Below, in pieces: positions 1 to 7,698 of a stretch of DNA of 45,164 nt. Within the stretch, counting starts at the first letter, position 1, and each line of letters opens with the position of its first letter. Origin of the DNA: Weissella confusa (GTDB lineage: Bacteria; Bacillota; Bacilli; Lactobacillales; Lactobacillaceae). The stretch is from the NCBI RefSeq assembly GCF_004766315.1, contig NZ_PVSN01000008.1:1-45164 (forward strand), in the 5' to 3' direction. The notes beneath the pieces were generated by a model, which saw only the letters and a program-made list of their open reading frames with translations, was not told where the DNA came from and made no database searches. The position numbers were made by a program, and so were the translations under genes.

Positions 1-211
1 TAACTTGAATGAGCATTTGCAATAACAATTCTACCTTAGCATAGCGTGGATTTTTGCGATTATCGTTGAATTCAACGTTATTAAAGAGCCTGGAAACTAC
101 AGGTGAATTCAGAAACATACTAAGCAGAACGTTGCCACCATCCGAGGTAATTGGTGCCCCATTGTCTGAAACTACAACTAAAGGGTTGCTATGTAATACT
201 TTTTGAGTCAT
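1..211 (-). CDS. IS1380-family transposase, N-terminal 70 residues
   Basis: I translated this by hand on the minus strand from ATG at 211; the frame is open to the window edge. It begins MTQKVLHSNPLVVV and contains an ITSDGG motif near residue 21, followed by NPRYAKVELLLQMLIQV. An (I/L)TSDGG motif near the N-terminus and a following basic, leucine-rich helix are typical of IS1380 DDE transposases. A GGAG lies about 10 bases upstream of the ATG. The catalytic residues are outside the window, so I cannot say whether the enzyme is intact. A further-upstream ATG at about 276 runs into a stop after four codons. Confidence 0.75.
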   Translation of the reverse strand, partial: MTQKVLHSNPLVVVSDNGAPITSDGGNVLLSMFLNSPVVSRLFNNVEFNDNRKNPRYAKVELLLQMLIQV

Positions 212-288
212 AATTTTAGACGCTCCAATTTTTGAGTATTTGGTTTGTTTTTCACTAACAAAATATCATAAAAAAGAGCTCCTATGGT

Positions 289-356
289 TTTCACCCAACG
301 GGTGAAAGCGCAAAACCCGCTGAAACGGTATTAACTTGCCGTTTCAGCGGGTTTTT
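289..356. terminator. Paired hairpins inside the IS1380-type end
   Basis: Two perfect inverted repeats lie between the IS tip and the transposase gene. The first is TTTCACCC/GGGTGAAA (289-307). The second has a stem of about 17 bp (312-328 with 339-355) flanked by A and T runs, so it can act as a rho-independent terminator in either direction. In IS elements such structures usually block read-through transcription into the transposase. The same pair is present in the copy at 45039-45164, with one stem mismatch. Confidence 0.6.
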
Positions 357-456
357 GTTTGTCTTGATGAATAATCCGGGATTAAAGTACTAATAAAGTA
401 ATTAATGTCCGTTGTATGTACAAGTTGACGTATAATGTATATATAAACAAGAAGCG

Positions 457-866
457 GTGATTATTATTCTAGATAAGGTCATGAATGTTCGAATGTCGGC
501 CAATGATGTAACTACAATCGCAATCAAAGGAACGGACACGACGTATCTAGAAGCGAATATGTGCGGAACACGGTGGTGAATGTGTTGGCCACCTTGGACC
601 AAATACGACTAATTCAGTTGAATGCTAAGACAATGATGCAGGACGGTGACGTTGAATTTGGATTTGTTGGTATGTTCATTGCTGAAAGAGACAAATTTAA
701 GACGTTATCCCAGTATCAAAAGTGGGTAGATAAGCGACTATCCGAAGAGTTGATGTCACAGAATATTGACGTCAGCGATCAATCTTGGATTCAGCTGAAC
801 GTTACTGGTGACCAGTTGTTTAGCTTTTCTCAGGCGTTTGGGGATTACCTGGATTCGGTGAAGTAA
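457..866 (+). pseudogene. Small unknown protein gene, probably frameshifted
   Basis: I do not recognise a family. The longer open stretch (561-866, GTG first codon) encodes about 101 residues, mostly hydrophilic, with no signal peptide or membrane segment. A second frame, open from GTG 457 or ATG 481, runs straight into it and ends at a TGA around codon 35. The two frames together read as one plausible protein joined near 555-565, and GTG 561 has no good ribosome site. The simplest reading is one gene of about 135 codons with a single-base frameshift. It could instead be a short intact ORF that starts internally. It lies in the degraded accessory region next to IS elements. Confidence 0.4.
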
Positions 867-896
867 TAAAACAATACAACGCCAAGATGAAAAATA

Positions 897-915
897 GCGC
901 TGATGTCAAGATTAT
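897..915 (+). repeat. 19-bp direct repeat, left copy
   Basis: The sequence GCGCTGATGTCAAGATTAT occurs here and again, identically, at 1875-1893. The two copies flank the ISL3-type remnant. The right copy is part of the mod reading frame. At 19 bp it is longer than the usual 8-bp target duplication of ISL3 elements. Confidence 0.75.
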
Positions 916-1874
916 GGACAGGTTTTTTCGGCACCGAGAGGTGCCGGACTCCGAAAATTTTTCAAAACCTGGATTTCAGCTTAAAACGGCGTGATTTCAG
1001 GGTGTTTTGTGGTTCAAAGTCAAATGGTACTGATGACCGGTAAAATTTAATATTTTGAACCTTGCTTAGGCAGCTGACTTCACATTGTTGAAATCAGCTG
1101 CCTTTTGCTTATAGTTCATTGAGTAGAAACTATTCTTGAATGAGATAAGAATACGTAGACGGAAGTTTTTGAAACTACGGAAGCCGTATGCCGTGCGCTT
1201 AATTGCTTTGATTTTATTGTTTGAACCTTCAATTGGCACATTTGAGAATTCGTAGATAAAGCTGTTTATTATTTCGTCGAAGTGCTTGCGGATAGTGCGA
1301 CGAGCCTTCTTCATTGCCTTTGGCAATGAGCGGTATTGGGCATCATTTTTTGTGGGGTATAGAACAGACTTGAGTTCAGTTTCATCACGAGTTTCGATGG
1401 CGTAAAGAATCCCTTGGTAGAAAGCGTATGCGTCACGCAGTTCATCAGAGAGCGCCAGTAGACGGTCGATAACTTCTTTATCAGTTAAATAGGATGGTTA
1501 AAATTGATTCGATTTTTGCGGGTCGTGTAATCAAGTGCAGTTTCGCGCTTCATAAGTAGTTTCCAGAACCGCTTTAGTTGGCGATACTCTTTTCTATCTG
1601 ATCCGAATTGCTGCATAACGCTGATTCGAACCTTGTTGAGTTCACGGTATGCTTGAGTTACAACGTGAAATCTATCAGCCACGATGTTTGCGTTTGGAAA
1701 CAAATCCTTAATCATGGCTCGGTAAGGAGTAAATAAGTCTACCGTTATGGTTTTAACAGCAGCTCGAGCTGCTGGGCTGTATTTATTGAAATAGGCGCGG
1801 AGCTGACCAGCACCGCGATCCTTCATGACATCTAGAATGCGGTGGTCAACCGAATCGATTAAAATCATGCTCAG
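916..1874 (-). mobile_element. ISL3-family element, degraded remnant
   Basis: The segment between the 19-bp direct repeats holds a 5'-truncated, frameshifted ISL3-type transposase on the minus strand. It also holds about 150 bp of non-coding DNA downstream of the transposase, including a small hairpin (GGCACC...GGTGCC near 930-946). The original terminal repeat may lie near 1009-1040, but I cannot confirm this because the other end, with the transposase start, is missing. The element sits directly against the surviving 3' part of mod, so its insertion or later deletion probably removed the first part of that gene. Confidence 0.6.
1066..1868 (-). pseudogene. ISL3-family transposase, truncated and frameshifted
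   Basis: Two minus-strand reading frames make up one broken transposase. The first (1868-1485) contains VDLFTPYRAMIKDLFPNA and IVADRFHVV, the central DDE-region signatures of ISL3 transposases. The second (ending at 1066) contains the family's C-terminal pattern, ending NVPIEGSNNKIKAIKRTAYG. Between them, near 1480-1500, a single-base deletion (most simply one T in the ACCATCCTATTTAAC context) shifts the frame; the linking sequence TDKEVIDRLLALSDELRDA is still readable. The N-terminal zinc-finger and helix-turn-helix part, some 150 residues in family members, is absent beyond 1868. The protein cannot be functional. Confidence 0.85.
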
Positions 1875-1893
1875 GCGCTGATGTCAAGATTAT
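1875..1893 (+). repeat. 19-bp direct repeat, right copy
   Basis: This is the second copy of GCGCTGATGTCAAGATTAT. It overlaps the first codons of the surviving mod frame (ATG at 1881), and identity to the left copy stops exactly at both edges. Confidence 0.75.
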
Positions 1894-2493
1894 TTGATGG
1901 GACCAGTGCATTCGGAACACCAAAACCCGAACGTCTATTACAACGCATTTTGACTATTGGTTCTAACGAATCAGACATAGTACTTGATTTCTTTATGGGA
2001 TCTGCGACAACTCAAGCAGTCGCCATGAAGATGAACCGTCGCTTTATTGGGATTGAACAGATGGATTATATTAAAACGGTGTCTGTTGAACGCCTCAAAA
2101 AAGGTGATTGCGGGCGAACAAGGTGGGATTTCTAAAGATGTTAATTGGCAAGGTGGCGGATCATTTGTCTATGCTGAATTGATGGAAAAGAATCAAGGTT
2201 ATCTCAAAGATGTCCAACAGGCCGAAACAACGAAGCAATTAGAAGATGTTGTTCATCGCATGATTGAAGGCGGCGCTGATTTTGATTTCCGAGTTGATGT
2301 TGAAAAAGTCCTGCAAGATCTTGAATACCAAGCCATGGCATTGGCTGATAAAAAGCAGCTGATAGTCAAGGTCATTGATAAGAATCAGTTGTATTATGCG
2401 TACAGTGATATGGACGATCATAATGTACAAGAGCTGATGTCTGATAGTGATATTGCGTTCAATAAGAGCTTTTATGGGGAGCGTGATCTGTAA
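1881..2493 (+). pseudogene. mod: Type III restriction-modification methyltransferase (Mod), 3' remnant
   Basis: Mod subunits of type III systems recognise DNA and methylate adenine N6. Only the C-terminal part remains. It shows GTSAFGTPKPERLLQRI and the SAM-binding motif DIVLDFFMGSATTQAV, then, in another frame, NWQGGGSFVYAEL, a hallmark of type III Mod C-termini. The N-terminal half, with the catalytic DPPY motif and target-recognition domain, is missing; the ISL3 remnant abuts the break. A frameshift lies at the AAAAAAGG tract near 2096-2104: removing one G joins VERLKK to VIAGEQGG. The stop overlaps the res start by one base (TAATG), the usual mod-res coupling. Its A/T-rich, mixed codon use differs from the TTG/AAG-biased core genes and suggests acquisition by transfer. 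The remnant is inactive. Confidence 0.85.
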
Positions 2494-5115
2494 TGGCCAA
2501 AAAGAAAGCACGAGAACTTGTCTTACCAATTATTCATGAGATTAATGACTATACGAGTGACTTTTTGAAAAACGACGAACCCAGACACGCTTTTGTTTAT
2601 CCAGACTACATTAAGCACAATCTCAAACACCAGTTACGTGATTATCAAAAGCAATCACTATACAACTTGAATTACACGCAAAAGGATGCCAATGTTGCCA
2701 GTCGCTTTAATCAGTTGTTATTCCATATGGCCACTGGTTCAGGAAAGACTGATGTGATGGCAGCTGATATGCTGTATTTTTACCATGAATTTGGCTATCA
2801 AAATTTTCTATTTGTCGTTAATACAAACGCGGTGATTGCTAAAACCCGTGAAAACATGCTGAATGTTCAGTCACCAAAGTACCTCTTTTCACAACTACTC
2901 AATATTGATGGTACTCCGATTGAATTGCGAGAAGTCACCCGCTTTCCAACAAACAGTGAACCAGGCGTGATTTACTTGCGGCTAACAACAATCCAAACTT
3001 TAGCAAATGAATTAAATACACCACGCGAAAATGGTTTAACTTATGGTGATTTAGAGAAACAGAAGTTGATTATTCTAGCTGATGAAGCGCATCATTTTTC
3101 TGCCGGCACAAAGAGCAAAGCAGATCAAAAAAATAAAGCGTGGGAATATGTCTTAGATCGTATTCGACAAGCTAATAAAGATAATCGACAGTTAGAATTC
3201 ACGGCTACGATTGATTTAAATAATGAGTCTATTTACGAAAAATATCGGGATAAGGTCATTTTTCAATATGATTTAAAAGAGTTTCAAAATGCCGGGTATT
3301 AAAAGAAAATCGCTCGGTTGCAAGCCAATGCTGATGATAACGAGAAGATGCTGAATGCGGTGTTGTTATCACAATATCGTAAGCGCATGGCGATCCAGGT
3401 GGGTGTACGAGATTTTAAGCCAGTTATTTTATTTAAATCAAATAAAATTGACGTTTCAAAAGCGGCGCGTTATCAATTTTTGACGTTGCTGGATCAATTA
3501 ACGACTGAAGATCTGGCGCAATTTATTGCAAAGCAACGCCAAACCACGCAATCATCTACTTTGCGCCAAGCCTATACTTATTATCAAACAATTGATATGG
3601 GTATCTTGGTCCGTGAATTGCAACGTGATTTTCAACCAATGAATACTATTAATGTTAATGATACGAGTAGCAATGGGATTTTAGGTGACTTAAATGATTT
3701 ACGTAATTTAAATACTTTAGAGGAACCAAGTAATCCCTTTAGAGCTATTTTCGCCGTTGCTAAGCTTTCTGAAGGTTGGGATGTCTTAAATTTATATGAT
3801 ATTGTCCGAATTGGGGAGCAACCCATTACGTCAACACAAACCAATAGTGAGGCGCAATTAATTGGTCGTGGTGCGCGCTACAATCCCTTTGTCTATGAGG
3901 GGGCAACATCGTTTACGCGACGGTTTGACCATAGCACGCCAGAATTACAGATATTAGAGTCCTTACACTATCACACGATTAACGATAAAAAATATATTGA
4001 TAATTTAACGAAATCATTTGAAGCAATGCAGCTTCAAGTTGAAGATGATAAAGACTTTGATATTTTAACCACGACAGTTAAAGCGTCATTTAAGCGGTCT
4101 GATGTCTATCAATATGGCAAGCTGTATTACAATGACGTCGAAGATGTCCCTGAGAGTGAATACAATGGGTTGGCAAAATACGGTGTTCCCGTTGCGGAAC
4201 TGCTTACCGTCAATATTGAGACGGCAGCCCTAGAAGCAACTGCCTTTGATACACAAAATGTTGCTGGTATGAATGAGACACGACTGGTGAAGATTGATGA
4301 TGCCCTCGTCAAAAAAGCAATGGCACGGAATCCTTTCTTCAGATTCAACACCATGAAAAAATATATGCCGACTCTAAATTCTATCTCGGAGTTTATGTAT
4401 GAGGCACAGTGGTTGGGGCAAATAAAAGAAATCCAAGCAACGGTATCGATGGGTTCAGATGCAGTGCTTAGTCGAGAAACACAGCTATTAGTCGTTGAAA
4501 AATATCTAGCCTATATTCAGCGCATGTTAATCATGAACTATAAGCGCCAACGCGGAACCAATAAGTTTATTGGGTTGCCAATTAAAGATGCCGTTCAGGA
4601 TTATCAGAAGCGTGTCCCCGTTAACTATTCTGATGCTGGGGGTTCATGAGTTAATTCAAATCTATGACTATAAAAAGGCACCTTGGTTTGTCTATAACGA
4701 GGCTATTGTTGATAAATTGGAACGCAGTTTAATCGAACTGGTTCAAGGATATGTTGAAGAGCTACAAAACAAGTACAAAGACGTTTATCTCATCCGGAGT
4801 GATGAGCGTAATACTAAGCTAAAATTGCATGAATTTGCTGGAGATGTCTCTCACTATGCTGGTTTCTTACCTGACTTTGTCTTGTATTTGGCCAATGAGT
4901 CGTACATTTATCAGATTTATATTGAACCCAAGGGTACCCAATTGCTGGCTCAAGACCAATGGAAAGAGGACTTGTTAACGAGTATTTCGCCTGAAAGTGT
5001 CGATGTGATTGGCGAAAATGATTAAGTTAAGTTGTATGGTGTTAAATTTTATGTTGCAGGTGATGAACGTCAAGTTCGAAAAGACATAGCGGGTATGCTT
5101 AGTGAATCAATATAA
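2493..5115 (+). pseudogene. res: Type III restriction enzyme (Res) subunit, inactivated
   Basis: Res is the ATP-dependent translocase and endonuclease of type III systems. In order, the remnant shows: Walker A ATGSGKT (residues 80-86), DEAH (about 197-200), FTATI (motif III), EGWDVLNLYDIVRIGE and QLIGRGARYNPF (motifs V and VI), and a C-terminal PD-(D/E)xK nuclease signature LPDFVLYL...YIEPKGT. Three lesions break it: an in-frame TAA at 3300-3302 (AGY*KKIARL); a frameshift at the GGGGG run near 4637-4641, where the frame moves into VHELIQIYDYKKAPWF; and an in-frame TAA at 5023-5025, after which VKLYGVKFYVAGDERQVRKD continues to the natural stop at 5113-5115. Two of the lesions are substitutions, so sequencing error is an unlikely explanation for all three. 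Confidence 0.9.
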
Positions 5116-5290
5116 ACGGAAGTCTATATAAATGTGACTACACGCTTTAGAAGTAGTTTGAATAAGTGGAAATAATCTTTTGAGTATACAAATCCAAATC
5201 GGCGATTAGTAATCAATATTAAAAATCCGTCAGAAAGGCATATGTTGCATCTGACCGACTTTTTGTATAGGCAACGAATTTCATCCCCAT
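5116..5290. other. Intergenic DNA between dead res and the tRNA-Asn region
   Basis: This A/T-rich stretch has no credible gene. A minus-strand ORF that runs through it and on to 5464 is composed of terminator and repeat sequence and is not convincing as a protein. I see nothing else recognisable here. Confidence 0.5.
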
Positions 5291-5334
5291 AACAAAACAA
5301 AAAGCCCCTGCTACAATGGGTATGTAGAGGGGCT
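5291..5334 (-). terminator. Rho-independent terminator, minus strand
   Basis: AGCCCCT(G)CTACA pairs with TGTAGAGGGGCT around a 7-base loop, and on the minus strand the stem is followed by TTTTTGTTTTG. It lies beyond the tRNA-Asn terminator, so it probably served a minus-strand gene, perhaps an integrase, that has since been lost. Confidence 0.7.
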
Positions 5335-5390
5335 GATAGAGTTGGCTGCTCGTATTAAATTTTACTTCCCCTTTTACTCCCCCAGTTTGA

Positions 5391-5416
5391 TGCCAATTGG
5401 TGCCAATCGGTGCCAA
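5391..5416 (+). repeat. Short 10-bp tandem repeats
   Basis: TGCCAATTGG, TGCCAATCGG and a partial TGCCAA follow each other with a 10-bp period, one helical turn. They lie between two minus-strand terminators and next to the tRNA 3' end. They could be binding sites or the eroded coding end of an integrase; there is no further support for either. Confidence 0.4.
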
Positions 5417-5450
5417 GAAAAAGGGGGGAGTAAGTGGGGGAGTTGGTGCT

Positions 5451-5495
5451 AAAAACCCCATCACACAGGCGTTAAGCCTTGGTGTGACAGGGTTT
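5451..5495 (-). terminator. Terminator of tRNA-Asn
   Basis: On the minus strand AAACCCTGTCACACCAAGGC pairs with GCCTGTGTGATGGGGTTT around TTAAC, followed by a T run. It starts about 16 bases after the tRNA 3' end and must be its terminator. Confidence 0.8.
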
Positions 5496-5510
5496 CAGGT
5501 TTTCTATGAC

Positions 5511-5581
5511 TGCTCTGGCTGGGATCGAACCAGCGACCTCCTCATTAACAGTGAGTTATTCTACCGCTGAACTACAGAGCA
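5511..5581 (-). tRNA. tRNA-Asn (GTT)
   Basis: The minus strand folds as a 71-nt tRNA. The acceptor stem is TGCTCTG/CAGAGCA. A D arm contains AGCGGTAGA, the anticodon stem CTCA/TGAG carries loop CTGTTAA with anticodon GTT, and the T arm is CTGGTTCGATCCCAG. No CCA is encoded. It has its own promoter (5610-5638) and terminator. The degraded R-M and IS region begins at its 3' side, the usual integration point for tRNA-targeting elements. Confidence 0.93.
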
Positions 5582-5609
5582 TTTATTCCTTTTGCTAAGG
5601 TATGTTTAT

Positions 5610-5638
5610 AATATACTGGATGGTTTATGAGAAGTCAA
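5610..5638 (-). promoter_or_regulatory. Promoter of tRNA-Asn
   Basis: Read on the minus strand: TTGACT, a 17-base spacer, then TATATT, ending about 29 bases before the first tRNA base. This is a near-consensus sigma-A promoter. Confidence 0.8.
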
Positions 5639-5739
5639 CAAGTTAAATGAGAATAATTTAATATTCGTTTATGAACAATTTTGACACCTAAACAAAACGT
5701 TAAGCAAGGACAGTCATGTAGGCGGTTACATGGTTTTCC

Positions 5740-5748
5740 TGTTAGAAT
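5740..5748 (+). promoter_or_regulatory. Extended -10 element before the MucBP-like gene
   Basis: TGTTAGAAT is an extended -10 (TGnTAnAAT). I see no good -35, which extended -10 promoters can do without. A 6-bp hairpin (CATGTA/TTACATG) lies just upstream, near 5715-5732. Confidence 0.5.
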
Positions 5749-5782
5749 AGACATAAGAAACTACAACTAGGAGGCAGCAAAG

Positions 5783-6505
5783 ATGGCTGACTTTGAATTA
5801 CAAGGCATGCCCGTTTGGGTATACAGCAAGGATGCTGATTCAAAAGCATCTATTGCGCCATCTCGCTTGATTGAGGGGACGGTTGGGGAGCATTTCTCAC
5901 TTGATCCAGCGGATGTTGCAGGATATCGCTTTGTTTCATCAGAAGGAACTCTAACGGGAACGTTTGATGAGAAGACGATGCACACGGTAACGTTCTATTA
6001 CCGCCGTGATGCTATTGCAGAAACTGAAAAAATCCATGATAAGTACTTGCACATGCTAGATAGCGTGCAACCGGTTGATGAAATTGAATCAACGACGCCG
6101 CTTGGCCAAAAGCTTTGGGCGGATTCATACATGAAGGTCGTGGAACGTGTTGCGACACGCGATGGTAAGTTCTGGTATCAACTAGCCGATTCACGTTGGG
6201 TGGCTTATGACATGCAAACGATGAAGCTAACGGATACCGACGGTCGCGTGACGAAGCCGGTTTCTGAATGGAACCGACCAACAACGTGGGCACCTAAGCC
6301 ATTTGTTGCCCGTGCGACGATTGATTACCTGCCAGGTGGGGATGTGGCAGTGTATGCACAACCATACGGACGTGAAATCGGTCGTGTGATTCACGGCGCT
6401 GTGGTGGATATCACAGAGCGCGTGGATGATCCATCTGGTGTCGTTTGGTACCACGTGGCACAACACGGTTGGTTGTCAGGTATTTACCTACACTTCAACA
6501 ACTAA
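5783..6505 (+). CDS. MucBP-like / SH3b-like protein without signal peptide
   Basis: A 240-residue protein starting at ATG 5783 after a strong AGGAGG. Residues about 30-75 resemble a MucBP repeat: a VGEHFSLDPADVAGYRFVSS stretch, then GTLTGTF and VTFYYRR. Two later segments (about 110-150 and 185-240) have the small beta-barrel pattern of bacterial SH3 domains, with WYQLADSRWVAY and WYHVAQHGWLSG. MucBP domains normally sit in secreted, wall-anchored adhesins, yet I see no signal peptide, no membrane helix and no LPxTG. It may be cytoplasmic, or released by a non-classical route. Codon use matches the core genes. It is followed 38 bases later by manA and may be co-transcribed with it. Function unknown; the domain calls are pattern-based. 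Confidence 0.7.
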   Translation: MADFELQGMPVWVYSKDADSKASIAPSRLIEGTVGEHFSLDPADVAGYRFVSSEGTLTGTFDEKTMHTVTFYYRRDAIAETEKIHDKYLHMLDSVQPVDEIESTTPLGQKLWADSYMKVVERVATRDGKFWYQLADSRWVAYDMQTMKLTDTDGRVTKPVSEWNRPTTWAPKPFVARATIDYLPGGDVAVYAQPYGREIGRVIHGAVVDITERVDDPSGVVWYHVAQHGWLSGIYLHFNN

Positions 6506-6542
6506 ATAGATAGTTTCATGTACATTTCGGGGGAGATTTATT

Positions 6543-7508
6543 ATGACTGAACCATTGATTTTGCAACCAGCATTGCACGAAAAGATGTGGGGTGGCACTG
6601 CGCTACGTGACGTTTTTGGCTTTGATATTCCATCAGAGACCACGGGTGAAGCTTGGTTAATTTCGGGACACAAGAATGGGAATGTGTTCTGTGAAAATGG
6701 TCGATTCGCTGGGAAGACGGTGGCTGAATTGTGGCGTGAGGAACCACAACTGTTCGGTAACACGAATCCTGACAAGCCGTTTCCACTGCTAGTGAAGTTG
6801 TTGGATGCGCACCAGGATTTGTCAGTACAGGTGCACCCAGATGATAGCTACGCTGGGGAGCATGCTGGCGAATTGGGGAAAACGGAATCTTGGTACATTG
6901 TGGCTGCGGAGCCGGGTGCTGAGATTTACTACGGACACAACGCGCAGACGAAGGCAGAATTTGATGCTGCCGTTGATGCGGGTGACTGGGATAACTTGTT
7001 GCGCAAGGTACCAGTAAAGGCGGGCGACTTCTTTTACGTGCCAGCTGGCACACTCCACGCTTTGGGGGCTGGTGTGCTAGCGCTTGAAACGCAACAATCA
7101 TCAGACGTAACGTATCGTGTGTACGATTTTGACCGTGTTGATGCCAAGACGGGCGAATTGCGTGAGCTACATTTAGAAGACGCAAAGAATGTGACGACGG
7201 TACCGTTTGTACCTGAGCAGCCAGAACGCAAGTCAGCCCAATACGCTGGCTTGAATGTGACGACGTTGGTCGAAGCGCCATACTTCAATGTTTACAAGTG
7301 GACGTTGGACGGACGCGCAACGTTGGATGCACGTGATCCATATTTATTGGGAACGGTTATTGACGGTGAACTCGACATGACTGTTTTCGGGGTGACCTAT
7401 CACCTTGAAAAGGGTAAGAGTTTCATCTTGCCAAACGACATTGAGGCTTGGACATTGCAAGGAAATGCGACTTTGATTACGTCTACGCCAGGACCGCTAT
7501 CTAAATAA
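6543..7508 (+). CDS. manA: Mannose-6-phosphate isomerase, class I
   Basis: This zinc enzyme interconverts fructose-6-phosphate and mannose-6-phosphate, linking glycolysis to mannose use and sugar-nucleotide synthesis. At 321 residues it matches the short Firmicute ManA type. It shows the cupin metal motif QVHPDD (Q96, H98), the ligand Glu in KTESWY (E115) and the later His in PAGTLHALG (H172). The N-terminal KMWGG and EAWLIS motifs are also typical. GGGGGAG lies 8 bases before the ATG at 6543. A terminator follows directly, so it ends its transcript. No sugar-transport genes adjoin it. Confidence 0.93.
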   Translation: MTEPLILQPALHEKMWGGTALRDVFGFDIPSETTGEAWLISGHKNGNVFCENGRFAGKTVAELWREEPQLFGNTNPDKPFPLLVKLLDAHQDLSVQVHPDDSYAGEHAGELGKTESWYIVAAEPGAEIYYGHNAQTKAEFDAAVDAGDWDNLLRKVPVKAGDFFYVPAGTLHALGAGVLALETQQSSDVTYRVYDFDRVDAKTGELRELHLEDAKNVTTVPFVPEQPERKSAQYAGLNVTTLVEAPYFNVYKWTLDGRATLDARDPYLLGTVIDGELDMTVFGVTYHLEKGKSFILPNDIEAWTLQGNATLITSTPGPLSK

Positions 7509-7515
7509 ATTTTCG

Positions 7516-7541
7516 AGACCGGAATAATCCGGTCTTTTTTG
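7516..7541 (+). terminator. Terminator after manA
   Basis: AGACCGG/CCGGTCT around AATAAT, followed by six T. It separates manA from murT. Confidence 0.85.
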
Positions 7542-7698
7542 TTATTTGCGTCACCTATTGAAACCAAGTCCAAAATTGCGTACTATTAAGTTTCGTTTGT
7601 TTACCTATTACCCTAACTTTTTATGCGGGACAATGGTAAACTGTAAGTTAGTTAATTTGACAGATAAACATCGTTTAACGATGCAGTAGGAGGACGAC

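Larger units (their letters stand above)
1..380 (-). mobile_element. IS1380-family insertion sequence, 5' part only
   Basis: This is the promoter-side end of an insertion sequence read on the minus strand; the rest lies outside the window. The outer tip is at about 380, where the minus strand begins CCCGGATTATTCATC. The boundary is set by comparison with the inverted copy at 45039-45164: the two match almost perfectly over about 125 bp and diverge at this point. The family is assigned from the N-terminus of the encoded transposase. Behind the tip lie two strong hairpins and then the transposase start. Confidence 0.8.

Noticed and set aside
402-602. Minus-strand 66-codon ORF
   Set aside because: It overlaps the better-supported plus-strand frames at 457-866, has no ribosome site and no recognisable protein pattern.
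5219-5464. Minus-strand 81-codon ORF next to tRNA-Asn
   Set aside because: It runs through two terminator stems and the 10-bp repeats, and its composition is repeat-driven. It could include an integrase tail but this cannot be supported.
6541-7281. Long 246-codon minus-strand ORF opposite manA
   Set aside because: It is the complement of a clearly identified enzyme with intact motifs; its Pro/Ser/His-rich composition is typical of a shadow frame.
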